Numbered from the stretch's first letter, positions 28,051-37,247 are shown. The stretch: 64,000 nucleotides of DNA from Salinarchaeum sp. IM2453 (GCF_019693215.1 NZ_CP081183.1:809226-873225), one strand, 5' to 3'. Program-made: numbers and translations. Notes: a model not told the origin generated them from the sequence alone.

Positions 28051-29463
28051 ATGTCGGGGCCAGTTCCGGAATTAGCTGATCGTGCCGCGCGATGTGCAGA
28101 GGCAGTTATGAATGCAGACGAAGTTGTTGTTGCATCACATATTGATGCAGATGGGTTAACAAGTGCAGCAGTTGCCACAGAGACACTGAAACGATGCGAG
28201 ATTCCGCATCAAGTAGTGTTCAGAAAGCAATTAGACGGAGAAGGAATCAAGCAAATCTCTGAGCTGGGTGCAGATACAGTCCTGTTTACTGATTTCGGGA
28301 GTGGACAACTCCGTGACATCAAAAAATATGCTAAGGACGCATTTACCCCCGTCGTCGTCGACCACCATCAGCCCGTGGATGTAGAAATTCAATATCACCT
28401 GAACCCATTGCTTGAAGGAATCGATGGAGCTGCAGAATTGTCTGGAGCAGGAACAACGTACGTACTTTCCAGAGCATTGGAAGACACTGAGGGTGCGAAT
28501 AAGGATTTGGCTGCGCTTGCAATTGTCGGCGCCATCGGGGATCGACAGCTTACGAATGGTACACTAACCGGAGCAAATACAGCAATTGTTGAAGAGGGAG
28601 TACAAACTGGGGTACTGAAGACACAGACAGATTTGTCACTGTACGGAAAACAGACACGAGAGTTGCCAGATCTATTGGCATATGCGGGCGATATTCGGAT
28701 TCCAGGAATCACTGGAGACAGAAATGGAACAGTCCAGTTTCTTGATGGGCTTGATATTGAGGTGCGATCCGATGAGTCCTGGAAGCGTTGGGTCGATCTT
28801 TCAGAGTCCTCGAAGAAGACTCTTGCCAGTGCGCTGATCCAGAAGGCAATGACGAAAGGGATATCGACTCAAAAAATTGATCAGTTGATCGGAGAGTCAT
28901 ATATTCTCAGTACCGAGCAAGAGGGAACAGAACTACGGGACGCAAGTGAATTCTCAACGTTATTGAACGCAACAGCACGGTACGAACGGGCAGATGTAGG
29001 CTTAGCCGTGTGCCTTGGAGATCGCGACAAAGCATATGAGAAGTCACAAAGGCTGCTGCGAAATCACCGGAGAAATCTCTCAGAAGGGGTTACGTGGGTT
29101 GAAAACACCGGGGTCGAGCGTGAGAATCAGTGTCAATGGTTCCACGCACAAGACAATATCAAAGAAACCATTGTTGGAATCGTTGCAGGCATGGCGCTCG
29201 GAGTAGAGGGAGTAAGCCGAGACAGACCAATTATTGCATTTGCAAATAAGACAGACGATACGGTCAAGGTCTCTGCGCGGGCTACATCAGAACTAACGGG
29301 GAAAGGAGTCGATCTTTCTGAAGTAATGTACGAAGCTGCCAATGCAGTTGAAGGAGAAGGAGGAGGACATACAATTGCCGCCGGAGCAACGATACCGTCT
29401 GGAACCGAAGAGACATTTCTCGATGTAGTGGAAAGAACACTCAAGCGACAACGGGAAGAATAG
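28051..29463 (+). CDS. recJ: RecJ-like DHH-family exonuclease
   Basis: This is an archaeal RecJ/GAN-type DHH phosphoesterase, probably a single-strand DNA or RNA 5' exonuclease associated with replication and repair. The DHH motifs are VVASHIDADGLTSAAV near residue 28, VLFTDFGSGQL near 75 and VVVDHHQPVDVE near 103. The DHHA1 domain ends in GEGGGHTIAAGATIP near 440, the usual GGGH signature. Length is 470 residues with the start at MSGPVPELADRA. A GTG 27 bp upstream would add a non-conserved leader. Confidence 0.93.
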   Translation: MSGPVPELADRAARCAEAVMNADEVVVASHIDADGLTSAAVATETLKRCEIPHQVVFRKQLDGEGIKQISELGADTVLFTDFGSGQLRDIKKYAKDAFTPVVVDHHQPVDVEIQYHLNPLLEGIDGAAELSGAGTTYVLSRALEDTEGANKDLAALAIVGAIGDRQLTNGTLTGANTAIVEEGVQTGVLKTQTDLSLYGKQTRELPDLLAYAGDIRIPGITGDRNGTVQFLDGLDIEVRSDESWKRWVDLSESSKKTLASALIQKAMTKGISTQKIDQLIGESYILSTEQEGTELRDASEFSTLLNATARYERADVGLAVCLGDRDKAYEKSQRLLRNHRRNLSEGVTWVENTGVERENQCQWFHAQDNIKETIVGIVAGMALGVEGVSRDRPIIAFANKTDDTVKVSARATSELTGKGVDLSEVMYEAANAVEGEGGGHTIAAGATIPSGTEETFLDVVERTLKRQREE

Positions 29464-29763
29464 ACCGTCTTCGAGTACCTTGAAGCAAATAGGTTGATTT
29501 ATGTACAGTCTTCGACCAAAGCCAGAGAATTTTGGCTGTGATACTACTGTATTTTGAGGATTATAGCGACTGAGAGGCAAAAATCACCCGTTAACGGTGG
29601 AACGAAGCTGAGAACTGGAGATTGTTCCCGCTTGAACTGCGATTATCAGATCTACAGTATTTGATATAGCGCAATACAGTTTATGGCATTTCAATAAATA
29701 AATATCGGTCACATAATTTCAGACTCTGAAAAGCCAATTTTCTACAGATGGAACAGACCGAGT
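29464..29763. other. AT-rich gap after recJ
   Basis: I see no gene. A TTTATTTATT-rich stretch and TATAGCGCAATACAG near 29670 resemble sequence near 30660-30690 (TATCGCTATATCAAAT, inverted), which suggests the two family-A copies at 29764 and 30599 share more than the hairpin. Confidence 0.35.
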
Positions 29764-29786
29764 GCCTCGGGGCTTGTCCCCGAGGT
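29764..29786 (+). repeat. Family A right-end hairpin, copy 2
   Basis: GCCTCGGGGCTTGTCCCCGAGG folds as a hairpin and is followed by TACTTCAC. The flank on the other side (CAGACCGAGTGCC) matches the flank of the copy at 30599 in inverse orientation. Confidence 0.65.
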
Positions 29787-29811
29787 ACTTCACAGTATTG
29801 CACCCGGATCA

Positions 29812-29976
29812 ATGATAGTTACAACACCAACTGCCGGGGATAACCTCACGGATATTATTGAACAAATCTCAAGGAAAATAAAACAGCTCACTCAGAAATA
29901 CTGGTACATCAGAGCTGCTTTGGCCTCCTCCACACGGCTAAAGCCGGTGGGGGCTTTTGCCTCGATACCGCTGTAA
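29812..29976 (+). other. Short open frame ending inside a family-B element
   Basis: An ATG opens a 54-codon frame beginning MIVTTPTAGDNLTDIIEQIS. The first about 33 codons look protein-like; the rest is read through the family-B element and ends at its TAA. It may be the stump of a gene cut off by the element, or chance. It is not recognised and no function is claimed. Confidence 0.3.
29921..29976 (-). repeat. Family B mini-element
   Basis: On the minus strand it runs from TTACAGCGGTATCGAGGC through the hairpin CACCGGCTTTAGCCGTGTGG to AGGAGGCCA. Both ends are intact. No gene lies between it and the NifU-domain gene at 30125. Confidence 0.75.
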
Positions 29977-30124
29977 CGAGAAGTCGATCGGACGACTGAA
30001 GTCGACAGCCTCGATAATAAACGCACCTCAGGGTTGATCTCGAAGTCGTCGCGTTGACTGTTGATATACTGCTGAGCCACTGTTCCCCAAGACCTAAGAT
30101 GAATAGGTCCATAATATGGTTACC

Positions 30125-30475
30125 ATGAGCACAGATACACAGGAGACGGAAGACTTGGAAACAGAAGTAACGAATTTCCTCCGACGAAACTTTCCACAGA
30201 TTCAGATGCACGGAGGAACAGCCGCTGTGGAGAATGTTGATCCAGAGTCAGGTACAGTTTCAATTCGTCTTGGAGGGGCTTGTAGCGGGTGTGGTATTTC
30301 GCCGATGACAGTGCAGGCTATCAAGAGTCGAATGGTCGAAGAAATTCCAGAGATTGAAAAAGTCGAAGCAAATGCTGGTGGAGGTGGAGGATCATTCGGA
30401 CCATCACCGTATCCAGATGTGGGCGACGATACAGAGGACACCGAAGATGACGGAAGTCCTTCCGCTCCTTTCTAG
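30125..30475 (+). CDS. NifU C-terminal-domain protein (Fe-S carrier type)
   Basis: The 116-residue protein is a stand-alone NifU C-terminal (Nfu) domain, which carries Fe-S clusters between scaffold and target proteins. The key motif is GGACSGCGISPMTVQAIK near residue 52, with the CxxC pair. The tail is a Gly run (AGGGGGSFG) followed by acidic residues. An ATG 9 bp upstream (MVT) is an alternative start. No other Fe-S assembly gene is adjacent. Confidence 0.9.
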   Translation: MSTDTQETEDLETEVTNFLRRNFPQIQMHGGTAAVENVDPESGTVSIRLGGACSGCGISPMTVQAIKSRMVEEIPEIEKVEANAGGGGGSFGPSPYPDVGDDTEDTEDDGSPSAPF

Positions 30476-30782
30476 CTTTAGAAACCATCGATATACGAGG
30501 CACGAAGGTTCACTATTTTTAGAGCGATAATTAATCTCGTAGTTGCTGAATGTATGCTTCGACCTGACTGTAGTTCGTGATACGTTCAACGTGAACCGTT
30601 CGGGGTCAAGCCCCGAGGCACTCGGCCTGCTTTTTCTGTAGAGTTACGCATTTCATAAATCATATATCGCTATATCAAATCGTTTTGAGTTCGACGATTA
30701 GAGCAGTCATCCTCCGCAGTAAGAGATAGAAGATTCTGGAGGTCGTTATGCGGAACATTCACATGTATACCGTATTCAGATA
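30476..30782. other. Gap with one family-A hairpin
   Basis: Apart from the hairpin at 30599-30619 and its flank (CACTCGGCCTGCTTTTTCTG), I see no gene. The sequence is AT-rich on both sides. Confidence 0.4.
30599..30619 (-). repeat. Family A right-end hairpin, copy 3
   Basis: On the minus strand it reads TGCCTCGGGGCTTGACCCCG followed by AACGGTTCAC, again a hairpin plus a TTCAC tail. The flank matches those of copies 2 and 4. Confidence 0.65.
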
Positions 30783-31076
30783 ATGGATATGGCTTCACCG
30801 TCGTATGCGATTCACCGGATTCGAAAGGTCCATCGGGCAATCGAAGAAAGCGAAGACAGTGATCAAATAGACTTTCGGGAAGAATATCGGAAAATACTGC
30901 AAGCAATCCACCAGCATGCTGATGAAGAAACGCATGATGATCTGATGGGCTGGGTCATTGTCGAAACAGTACATAGCCAAGACTTACCTGATCCGGCGGA
31001 CTTGCGAGACCGGGCCCGAGACCTATGTCGATATCGAGGAATTACGATTCCTCCAGATTCACCACTTCAGCGTTGA
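30783..31076 (+). CDS. Hypothetical small protein
   Basis: A 97-residue soluble, highly charged protein of predicted helices (IHRIRKVHRAIEESEDSDQ to DLCRYRGITIPPDSPLQR). No motif is recognised. The codon and acidic-residue pattern resembles its neighbours, so it is probably a real gene. The ATG two codons later is an equally good start. It converges on thpR, with about 50 bp between the stops. Confidence 0.6.
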   Translation: MDMASPSYAIHRIRKVHRAIEESEDSDQIDFREEYRKILQAIHQHADEETHDDLMGWVIVETVHSQDLPDPADLRDRARDLCRYRGITIPPDSPLQR

Positions 31077-31125
31077 CATCCACCCGTGTCTGAAACCGGG
31101 GACTTTATTTCAAAATTGCCGTGAA

Positions 31126-31686
31126 TTATAATTCAAACGATTCAATCGTGGAATACACCGGGCCGTCCTGTGTGAGTGTTGACTCCTTGAGTTGGATGGT
31201 ATCTACGTTAAACGACCCTATATCAGGTGACTTATCCCGAACCATATCTTGGACACTCTCTTTCCCGCCTGCATGTTTCATTCGGGCAATTGTGACGTGT
31301 GGTGTGAAATCATTATCCTCAGGATCAAATCCGGCATTGACAGCTTGCTTTTCAATTTCCTCGTGAAGTGTAGTTATCTCATTAGCACCATCGCCGACAC
31401 CAAGCCAAACAATGCTGATATAATCAAGGGAGGGAAATACACCTAATTTGGTAATAGACACGTCAAATGAACCAGTACCAGCATCTGAAACAGCCGAGGA
31501 AATCAGACTAGAAATATCGTCTGCTTTCTCAGACGAGACATCACCAAAGAATTTTAGAGTAATATGTGCTTGAGTTGGATCAGTGAGTTTGATTCCAGAA
31601 GCACTGTCGATACGTGATTGAACAGCTTCAATGTCAGAGACAAAAGACTCGGGAAGATCGATACTAGCAAACACACGCATGCTCAT
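31126..31686 (-). CDS. thpR: RNA 2',3'-cyclic phosphodiesterase
   Basis: ThpR (LigT-like 2H phosphoesterase) opens 2',3'-cyclic phosphates, with RNA substrates. The N-terminus FASIDLPESFV is typical, and the two catalytic HxT motifs are AHITLKFFGD near residue 41 and PHVTIARM near residue 130. Length 186 is standard. A second ATG two codons in is an alternative start (MRVFASID). No tRNA ligase gene is nearby. Confidence 0.93.
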   Translation of the reverse strand: MSMRVFASIDLPESFVSDIEAVQSRIDSASGIKLTDPTQAHITLKFFGDVSSEKADDISSLISSAVSDAGTGSFDVSITKLGVFPSLDYISIVWLGVGDGANEITTLHEEIEKQAVNAGFDPEDNDFTPHVTIARMKHAGGKESVQDMVRDKSPDIGSFNVDTIQLKESTLTQDGPVYSTIESFEL

Positions 31687-31839
31687 TTGGAGTAAATATA
31701 GGGCTTATGACAATACATGTATCGGAATACGAGATATGAAGTGCAGGAATTGATCTGTGAACTGTCTTGGTGCCAATCCTATGATTTCTGGCTATATTCT
31801 CGATAGAGGTTTATCTGGAGAGTGAATAATATCGTATAC

Positions 31840-32772
31840 ATGCAAACGCACATCGTCCCGGTCGGATTCGATTATGATCGACTAATTGCGCCGTTGATTC
31901 GTGATCAACGTGAAGTCGACCGGGTAGTACTGCTCAAAGGTGCTGTTGGGAGCCAAGCAAATGTCGAGTACTCAAAGCGTCTGACAATGAAACTTGAGCA
32001 GGACTTTCAAAATCTTCTCGGAGCAGAAACGGAGCGGGTGCTTGTTGAGGACGTTTATGACTACGATGCAGCGTTTGAGCAGGCATTTGACTTGATTGGC
32101 TCTGAACTGGACGGAGGTAACGAAGTTTGGGTCAACGTGTCAGCAATGCCTCGAACAGTCTCGTTTGCGTTTGCAGCTGCGGCTCACTCAATTATTGTCG
32201 AGCGAGATGATGATCGGGAGGAAGTACATACATATTATACTGCCCCTGAGAAATATCTTGAAACAGAACTTGCTGAGGAACTTCGGAATCAAGTCGATGT
32301 GCTTTCTGAAATAATAAACAGTAACAAGACAGTTGATAATAGTCGAATTAAGGAACGATTGGATTCCGCCGAGGAGTTGCTTGCTGAGTTTGATGAGCGA
32401 GGTACGACAATTGGGGCAAAAAAGATTGGTAACAGTCATATTGTCGAGATACCAGTTGCTTCATTTCGGAATGTGAAGCCATTTGAGGAAGTAATCCTAT
32501 TCAAGCTTGGTGAAGAAGGAGAGTTCAAGTCGGTCTCAGAACTTGCTAAAGCACTGGCCAAAGAGTTGGGAGAAGAGTATACTGACAGTTTCCGATCTAA
32601 GGTAATTTACACAGTTGACCGGCTTGGGCAGAATGGAAAAGGGTATATCAAACAGGAGCGGCACGGAAAGTCGCATCGAACTCGGTTATCGCAGCTCGGA
32701 TCGCTGTGGGTTCGGGCACACTCGAAAGACAAACAGCAGCAATCAACTCTTGGACCGACAGAACAAGGTTAA
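31840..32772 (+). CDS. CARF-like sensor with winged-helix region (HFX_2341/DUF6293 type)
   Basis: The 310-residue protein has an N-terminal domain (THIVPVGFDYDRLIAPLIR to about residue 150) with a CARF/Csa3-like Rossmann pattern. It includes VWVNVSAMPRTVSFAFA near residue 98, which resembles the ligand-binding loop of CARF proteins. The C-terminal half contains a predicted winged helix (EFKSVSELAKALAKELG to GKSHRTRLSQLG). It matches the haloarchaeal DUF6293 regulator family. CARF domains bind cyclic oligoadenylates in CRISPR systems, but no CRISPR or cas gene is here, so the ligand is unknown. valS follows on the same strand 157 bp away. Confidence 0.75.
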   Translation: MQTHIVPVGFDYDRLIAPLIRDQREVDRVVLLKGAVGSQANVEYSKRLTMKLEQDFQNLLGAETERVLVEDVYDYDAAFEQAFDLIGSELDGGNEVWVNVSAMPRTVSFAFAAAAHSIIVERDDDREEVHTYYTAPEKYLETELAEELRNQVDVLSEIINSNKTVDNSRIKERLDSAEELLAEFDERGTTIGAKKIGNSHIVEIPVASFRNVKPFEEVILFKLGEEGEFKSVSELAKALAKELGEEYTDSFRSKVIYTVDRLGQNGKGYIKQERHGKSHRTRLSQLGSLWVRAHSKDKQQQSTLGPTEQG

Positions 32773-32929
32773 TATCGCCGACGAAAGATATAATTACACG
32801 AACAAGCCACTAACGAACTGATGAAAGCGGTCGGCGTGCAGGTGGATGTATTTGTAGGGGAAATATAGCCCCGAAATTACAGCCCGTTTTCGGTGCGTTT
32901 TCCTCGCCGATCATGTTATAGATCAAGCT

Positions 32930-35650
32930 ATGTCTAAGGAAACATCACAATCCAAGTTTGACGCACAGGGTTCACTCACTGGCGAGTATGACCCGCGCGA
33001 AGTTGAATCGCGATGGCAACAAGAGTGGGTTGACCAGCAAACATACACGTACGACCCAGAGACAGCAGATCCAGATCTCACGTTCACTATTGATACACCA
33101 CCACCGACAGTTTCTGGTAGTCTGCACATGGGTCATCTGTATGGGTTCACGCTGCAGGATATGATTGCTAGATTCCGTCGGATGTACGATGGTAATGCAT
33201 TGTATCCGTTTGGCTACGACGACAACGGAATTGCGAGTGAACGGTTGACCGAGCGTGAGTTGGGCATCCAACATGGAGATTTCTCGCGCCGCGAGTTCCA
33301 AGAAAAATGTAGGGAGGTATGTCAGGAATATGAATCAGAGTTCACAGAAAAAGTCCAAGGATTAGGAGCGTCAGTTGACTGGACACGAACATACAAAACG
33401 ATTGAGCCACGTGTGCAACAAATTTCGCAGTTGTCGTTTATTGATCTGTATGAGCAAGGCCGAGAGTACAGACAGCGGGCACCAGCTATCTGGTGTCCCG
33501 AGTGTCAGACAGCAATTTCACAGGTTGAAATGGAAGACGCTGAACGTGATTCTCATTACAACGATATTGCATTTACTCTAAAAGAGCTCGGAGGTAACGC
33601 TCCGGAAGCAGTTGGTAATGAAGATCAAGAGTATCCAACCCCAGTTGAGACAGGCGATGATATTGTAATCTCGACGACACGACCAGAATTGCTTCCTGCT
33701 TGTGTTGCCATGTTTGTGCATCCGGAAGACAAGCAGAATGCTCACCTTGTTGGCGGGACCGCGGAGGTGCCGCTATTTGAGCATGAGGTCCCGATATATG
33801 CGGATGAAAGAGTTGATATGGATACTGGGACCGGAGTTGTCATGTGCTGTACGTTTGGTGACCAAACAGACATTGAATGGTATCAGGCACATGATTTAGA
33901 CCTTCGAGTTGCAATTGACGAAACAGCAACACTGACGGAATTAGCTGATGATTACGAGGGGATGAGCACACATGAGGCAAGAGATGTTATCGTCGAAGAC
34001 CTAGATGATGAAGGACTACTCCTTGATCGGCGAGCAATTACACATACGGTAAATGTCCACGAGCGATGTGAAACGGATGTTGAATTCCGGGTGACAGAAC
34101 AATGGTACGTTGAATTATTGGATAAAACCGATGAATATCTTGAAGCTGGCAGGAAAATGGACTGGTATCCAGAAAAGATGTTTACCCGGTACCAGCATTG
34201 GATTGAAGGACTAGAGTGGGACTGGTGTATCTCTCGACAACGTGATTCAGGTATTCCATTCCCAGTCTGGTACTGTGAGGAGTGCAACGAAGAGATACTT
34301 GCTGATCGAGATGATCTGCCAGTAGATCCAATTCAAGATGAGCCTCCAGTTGATGAATGTCCTGCCTGTGGGAGTACCGAATTTAAGCCAGAAGAAGATG
34401 TATTCGATACGTGGGCAACATCGTCATTGACACCACTGGTTAACTGCGGTTGGGATCCAGAAGAGGTTGGAACAGGAAAGGCTGGGAAGAGTGATTTCAA
34501 GTATCCAGGGCTATATCCGATGAGCCTTCGCCCACAAGGACATGATATCATCTCATTCTGGCTATTCCATACAATTGTAAAATGCTATGAGCATACTGGA
34601 GAAGTGCCATTTGAGTCTGTGATGATCAATGGGATGGTGCTCGATGAGAATCGAGAAGCAATGTCAAAGTCTAAAGGGAATGTTGTTGTTCCAGATGAGG
34701 TGCTGGCAGAATTCCCGGTTGACGCAACTCGATTTTGGGCAGCAGGAACATCAATTGGAGACGACTTCCCCTTCAAAGAGGGTGACCTCGAAGCAGGAGA
34801 AAAGCTCCTGCGGAAGATATGGAACGCATCAAAGCTAGTTGACCAACTTACGCCAGAAACAGTCGAAGAACCAGCATCACTGACACCAATTGATGAGTGG
34901 TTGCTCGCTCGTCTGGATACAGCAATAGAGACAATCGCTGATCACTTACTCAACTACGAATTCTCGAAGGCAAGAAACAAGCTCCGGATGTTCTTCTGGA
35001 ATACATTCTGTGATGATTATCTAGAGATCGCAAAACAACGGTTAGATGGTGGATCCTCTGAGTCGACAGAATACACCCTGATCACTGCACATAGGGTGTT
35101 TTTGAAGATGTTTGCACCGCTGTTGCCGCACATCACTGAGGAGATCTGGCAGGCAATGTACGCCAACGAAGAGAGTATTCACACAACCACATGGCCAGAC
35201 AAGACTGGGTATGATGCTGATATCGAAGCAGGAGAGACAGCAATGGAAGTAATCTCAGCATTGCGGCGATACAAAACGGATAACCAGATGCCACTAAACG
35301 CAACACTGGACGATGTGATTGTATATGGTGATGTCACAGGATTTGAAGATGCAATTACAGATGTAATGCATGTGAATAAGCTTGAGACAACTACAGATGA
35401 AGCTCCGATCACAACGGAAGTTGTAGATGTCAATCTGGATTATGCGACAGTTGGACCAAAGTATGGTGGAAAAGTGAGCGAGTTTGATGCGGCAATTGAA
35501 GCAGGTGAGTTCGAGGATACAGACAACGGACTTGAGATTGCCGGAGAAACCCTTGCTGAGGATGTGTACGAGCTACAGGAGGAACGGACGTATGCTGGTG
35601 AAGGTGAAATGGTAGAAGCAGGAGGAGCGGTTGTAATCGTCAAAGGCTAG
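32930..35650 (+). CDS. valS: Valyl-tRNA synthetase
   Basis: This class I synthetase charges tRNA-Val. It has PTVSGSLHMGHLYG near residue 60 (HIGH motif) and AMSKSKGNVVV near residue 580 (KMSKS). The editing domain includes VISTTRPELLPACVA near residue 243. The Cys clusters CPECQTAI, CEECNEE and CPACGS are the zinc knuckles of archaeal ValRS. Length is 906 residues, with an acidic N-terminal extension of about 20 residues before YDPREVESRWQ. No inteins or frameshifts are seen. Confidence 0.97.
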   Translation: MSKETSQSKFDAQGSLTGEYDPREVESRWQQEWVDQQTYTYDPETADPDLTFTIDTPPPTVSGSLHMGHLYGFTLQDMIARFRRMYDGNALYPFGYDDNGIASERLTERELGIQHGDFSRREFQEKCREVCQEYESEFTEKVQGLGASVDWTRTYKTIEPRVQQISQLSFIDLYEQGREYRQRAPAIWCPECQTAISQVEMEDAERDSHYNDIAFTLKELGGNAPEAVGNEDQEYPTPVETGDDIVISTTRPELLPACVAMFVHPEDKQNAHLVGGTAEVPLFEHEVPIYADERVDMDTGTGVVMCCTFGDQTDIEWYQAHDLDLRVAIDETATLTELADDYEGMSTHEARDVIVEDLDDEGLLLDRRAITHTVNVHERCETDVEFRVTEQWYVELLDKTDEYLEAGRKMDWYPEKMFTRYQHWIEGLEWDWCISRQRDSGIPFPVWYCEECNEEILADRDDLPVDPIQDEPPVDECPACGSTEFKPEEDVFDTWATSSLTPLVNCGWDPEEVGTGKAGKSDFKYPGLYPMSLRPQGHDIISFWLFHTIVKCYEHTGEVPFESVMINGMVLDENREAMSKSKGNVVVPDEVLAEFPVDATRFWAAGTSIGDDFPFKEGDLEAGEKLLRKIWNASKLVDQLTPETVEEPASLTPIDEWLLARLDTAIETIADHLLNYEFSKARNKLRMFFWNTFCDDYLEIAKQRLDGGSSESTEYTLITAHRVFLKMFAPLLPHITEEIWQAMYANEESIHTTTWPDKTGYDADIEAGETAMEVISALRRYKTDNQMPLNATLDDVIVYGDVTGFEDAITDVMHVNKLETTTDEAPITTEVVDVNLDYATVGPKYGGKVSEFDAAIEAGEFEDTDNGLEIAGETLAEDVYELQEERTYAGEGEMVEAGGAVVIVKG

Positions 35651-35780
35651 TTAATCTTGTCTTTCATGCACAACGCAATCAAGCCATAGATAGTATTTTA
35701 CTATCCGTTTCGCGCATATCGATCGTCAAAGTGCCACCGGAACATTTAGTATTGTAAAGGATTGTATATACTATACACAT

Positions 35781-35969
35781 ATGCTAGATGCATGCGAATC
35801 GCAGGTGCGGTTGATGGCAGGAATTGTAGTAACTGCTGGGCTGATTCTTGGAATTTTTTGGAATCAGTGGGCACTAGTTGTGCCGGCGTTTGCAGGGCTC
35901 AATCTATTCCAGAGTAGTATAACAGGTGTCTGTCCTGCCGAGTGGTTTTTACCGGGCTGTTCAGAGTAG
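35781..35969 (+). CDS. DUF2892/YgaP-like small membrane protein
   Basis: A 62-residue protein with two hydrophobic segments (GIVVTAGLILGIFW and ALVVPAFAGLNLFQSS), the inner-membrane DUF2892 fold. It ends in GVCPAEWFLPGC, a conserved Cys pair that in rhodanese-linked relatives lies near the sulfur-carrying domain. The function is unknown. The gene stands alone; the IS630 element begins 26 bp after its stop. Confidence 0.85.
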   Translation: MLDACESQVRLMAGIVVTAGLILGIFWNQWALVVPAFAGLNLFQSSITGVCPAEWFLPGCSE

Positions 35970-35980
35970 CACAGTGAACT

Positions 35981-35992
35981 GCCTCGGGGTCA
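35981..35992 (-). repeat. Family A hairpin, copy 4, left half (interrupted)
   Basis: GCCTCGGGGTCA is half of the family-A hairpin. The other half, AGCCCCGAGGC, lies at 37139-37149, beyond the IS630 element. Joining them without the intervening TA bases gives the uninterrupted family-A sequence exactly (GGGGTCAAGCCCC). Confidence 0.75.
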
Positions 35993-35994
35993 TA

Positions 35995-37136
35995 ATGAGT
36001 ATGAAAACTTTTGTGAGCTAAGCTCGATAGAAGAGTAATGGAGCGCTCACGTCGAAAAGAAATTAAGCGTCACTTGACTGAGGAAGAAATCGATAAATTA
36101 CTGCGTGAGACCGAAGACGATCACCACCTCCGCAGGCTTGGATTTTTGAAAAATCTCTACCAAGGCGACTCGATCCCGGAGGCCGCCGACCGAGAAGGTC
36201 GGTCGGCCACCACCGGTGGTCGCTGGGCCGACGCTTGGAACGAGGACGGCTTAGATGGACTGATGCCGAGTTTCGGGGGCGGCCGGCCCCCGAAACTCGA
36301 CGAGGATGAGCAAGAAGAGCTGGTCGAGATGCTTCGTGACGGCCAACCGTGGAAATCACAGGAGATTCAGCATCTTCTCCAGGAGGAATTCGGCGTTTCC
36401 TACAGTCCAAATTACCTTGGTACCTTCCTTCGGGAACTCGGTCTCTCATACGCGAAACCACGGCCAAAACGTCCACATCGACCAGAGAATCCTGATGAAA
36501 TCCTCGAAGAGCGCGTCGATGACGCGCTCGACGAGGGCAACCAGCCACACAACAAACGTGAGGGAGAAGACGAGAAAGGATGGACTGTTGACGATGATAT
36601 CTGCACCGATGGTGGTACAGTCCTCGGATTTTTTGACGCATCGAAGCCACAACCGTACGATAATTCACGACGTGTCTGGTACGTAGACGATCCACACATT
36701 GAGCGGGAGTTAGTCAAGACACACGATTCTGCGGTTGGATTCTACGCGCTCAACGGCGAGAGCTTGGTTGAGTTCACTGAAGACGAAAAGAAGGAACGAA
36801 TCTGTGGTGTATTAGAAATGGTTCGCGAGCAGAATCCCGGCAAGCGGATTCTGCTCGTTTTGGATAAGCACGGAGCTCATAGATGTAAATACACGCGCAA
36901 GCGTGCGCATGAACTCGGAATCGACCTGATTTTCATTCCATCAGGCTCACCGCACCTCAACCCAATCGAACAGGTCTGGAAACATCTCAAGTGGACGATG
37001 GCACCGATTGTCGTTGACAACGAAAGTGAATTCAAAACCCTTGTTCAGAGAACGTTCGAGAAAATAACGAACCGTGTCAGCTTCGCAAAGAAGTGGTGTG
37101 AGAAGTTCCTTGACTTTCAAAAGTTATCTTAGTCAT
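35995..37136 (+). mobile_element. IS630-family insertion sequence, apparently complete
   Basis: The 1142-bp element has imperfect inverted ends: ATGAGTATGAAAACTTTTG on the left and ATGACTAAGATAACTTTTG (read inward) on the right, 16 of 19 matching, each flanked outside by TA. TA duplication is the habit of IS630/Tc1-mariner elements. It contains one intact transposase gene whose TAG stop lies in the right end. It is inserted precisely at the loop of a family-A hairpin. Its base composition is visibly more GC-rich than the surroundings, consistent with recent arrival. Confidence 0.88.
36038..37132 (+). CDS. IS630-family transposase (intact)
   Basis: A 364-residue DDE transposase. The N-terminal half has helix-turn-helix regions: NLYQGDSIPEAADREGRS and a second near EFGVSYSPNYLGTFLREL. 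The catalytic domain shows VLGFFDASK near residue 195, LLVLDKHGAHR near 270 and SPHLNPIEQVWKHLK near 305, which give the D, D and E ligands with the NPIE signature of the family. There is no frameshift, so it may be active. Confidence 0.94.
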   Translation: MERSRRKEIKRHLTEEEIDKLLRETEDDHHLRRLGFLKNLYQGDSIPEAADREGRSATTGGRWADAWNEDGLDGLMPSFGGGRPPKLDEDEQEELVEMLRDGQPWKSQEIQHLLQEEFGVSYSPNYLGTFLRELGLSYAKPRPKRPHRPENPDEILEERVDDALDEGNQPHNKREGEDEKGWTVDDDICTDGGTVLGFFDASKPQPYDNSRRVWYVDDPHIERELVKTHDSAVGFYALNGESLVEFTEDEKKERICGVLEMVREQNPGKRILLVLDKHGAHRCKYTRKRAHELGIDLIFIPSGSPHLNPIEQVWKHLKWTMAPIVVDNESEFKTLVQRTFEKITNRVSFAKKWCEKFLDFQKLS

Positions 37137-37138
37137 TA

Positions 37139-37149
37139 AGCCCCGAGGC
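37139..37149 (-). repeat. Family A hairpin, copy 4, right half
   Basis: AGCCCCGAGGC completes the hairpin begun at 35981. Its outer flank CACTCTGCCTGTTTTTTGCAG matches the flanks of copies 2 and 3, so this was a normal family-A site before the IS630 insertion. Confidence 0.7.
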
Positions 37150-37247
37150 ACTCTGCCTGTTTTTTGCAGATAAGAGATAATGCCCTTCGGCCCGTATTTG
37201 CAGATTCGGGGGCTACGTTTTTATTTATTCGAGAAATACACGATGAT

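Noticed and set aside
31690-32929. CRISPR-linked role for the CARF-like regulator
   Set aside because: No repeat array, cas gene or Cas10-like gene lies anywhere in the window.
36063-36695. 210-codon minus-strand open frame
   Set aside because: Antisense shadow of the intact IS630 transposase; Arg/His-rich and without any domain.
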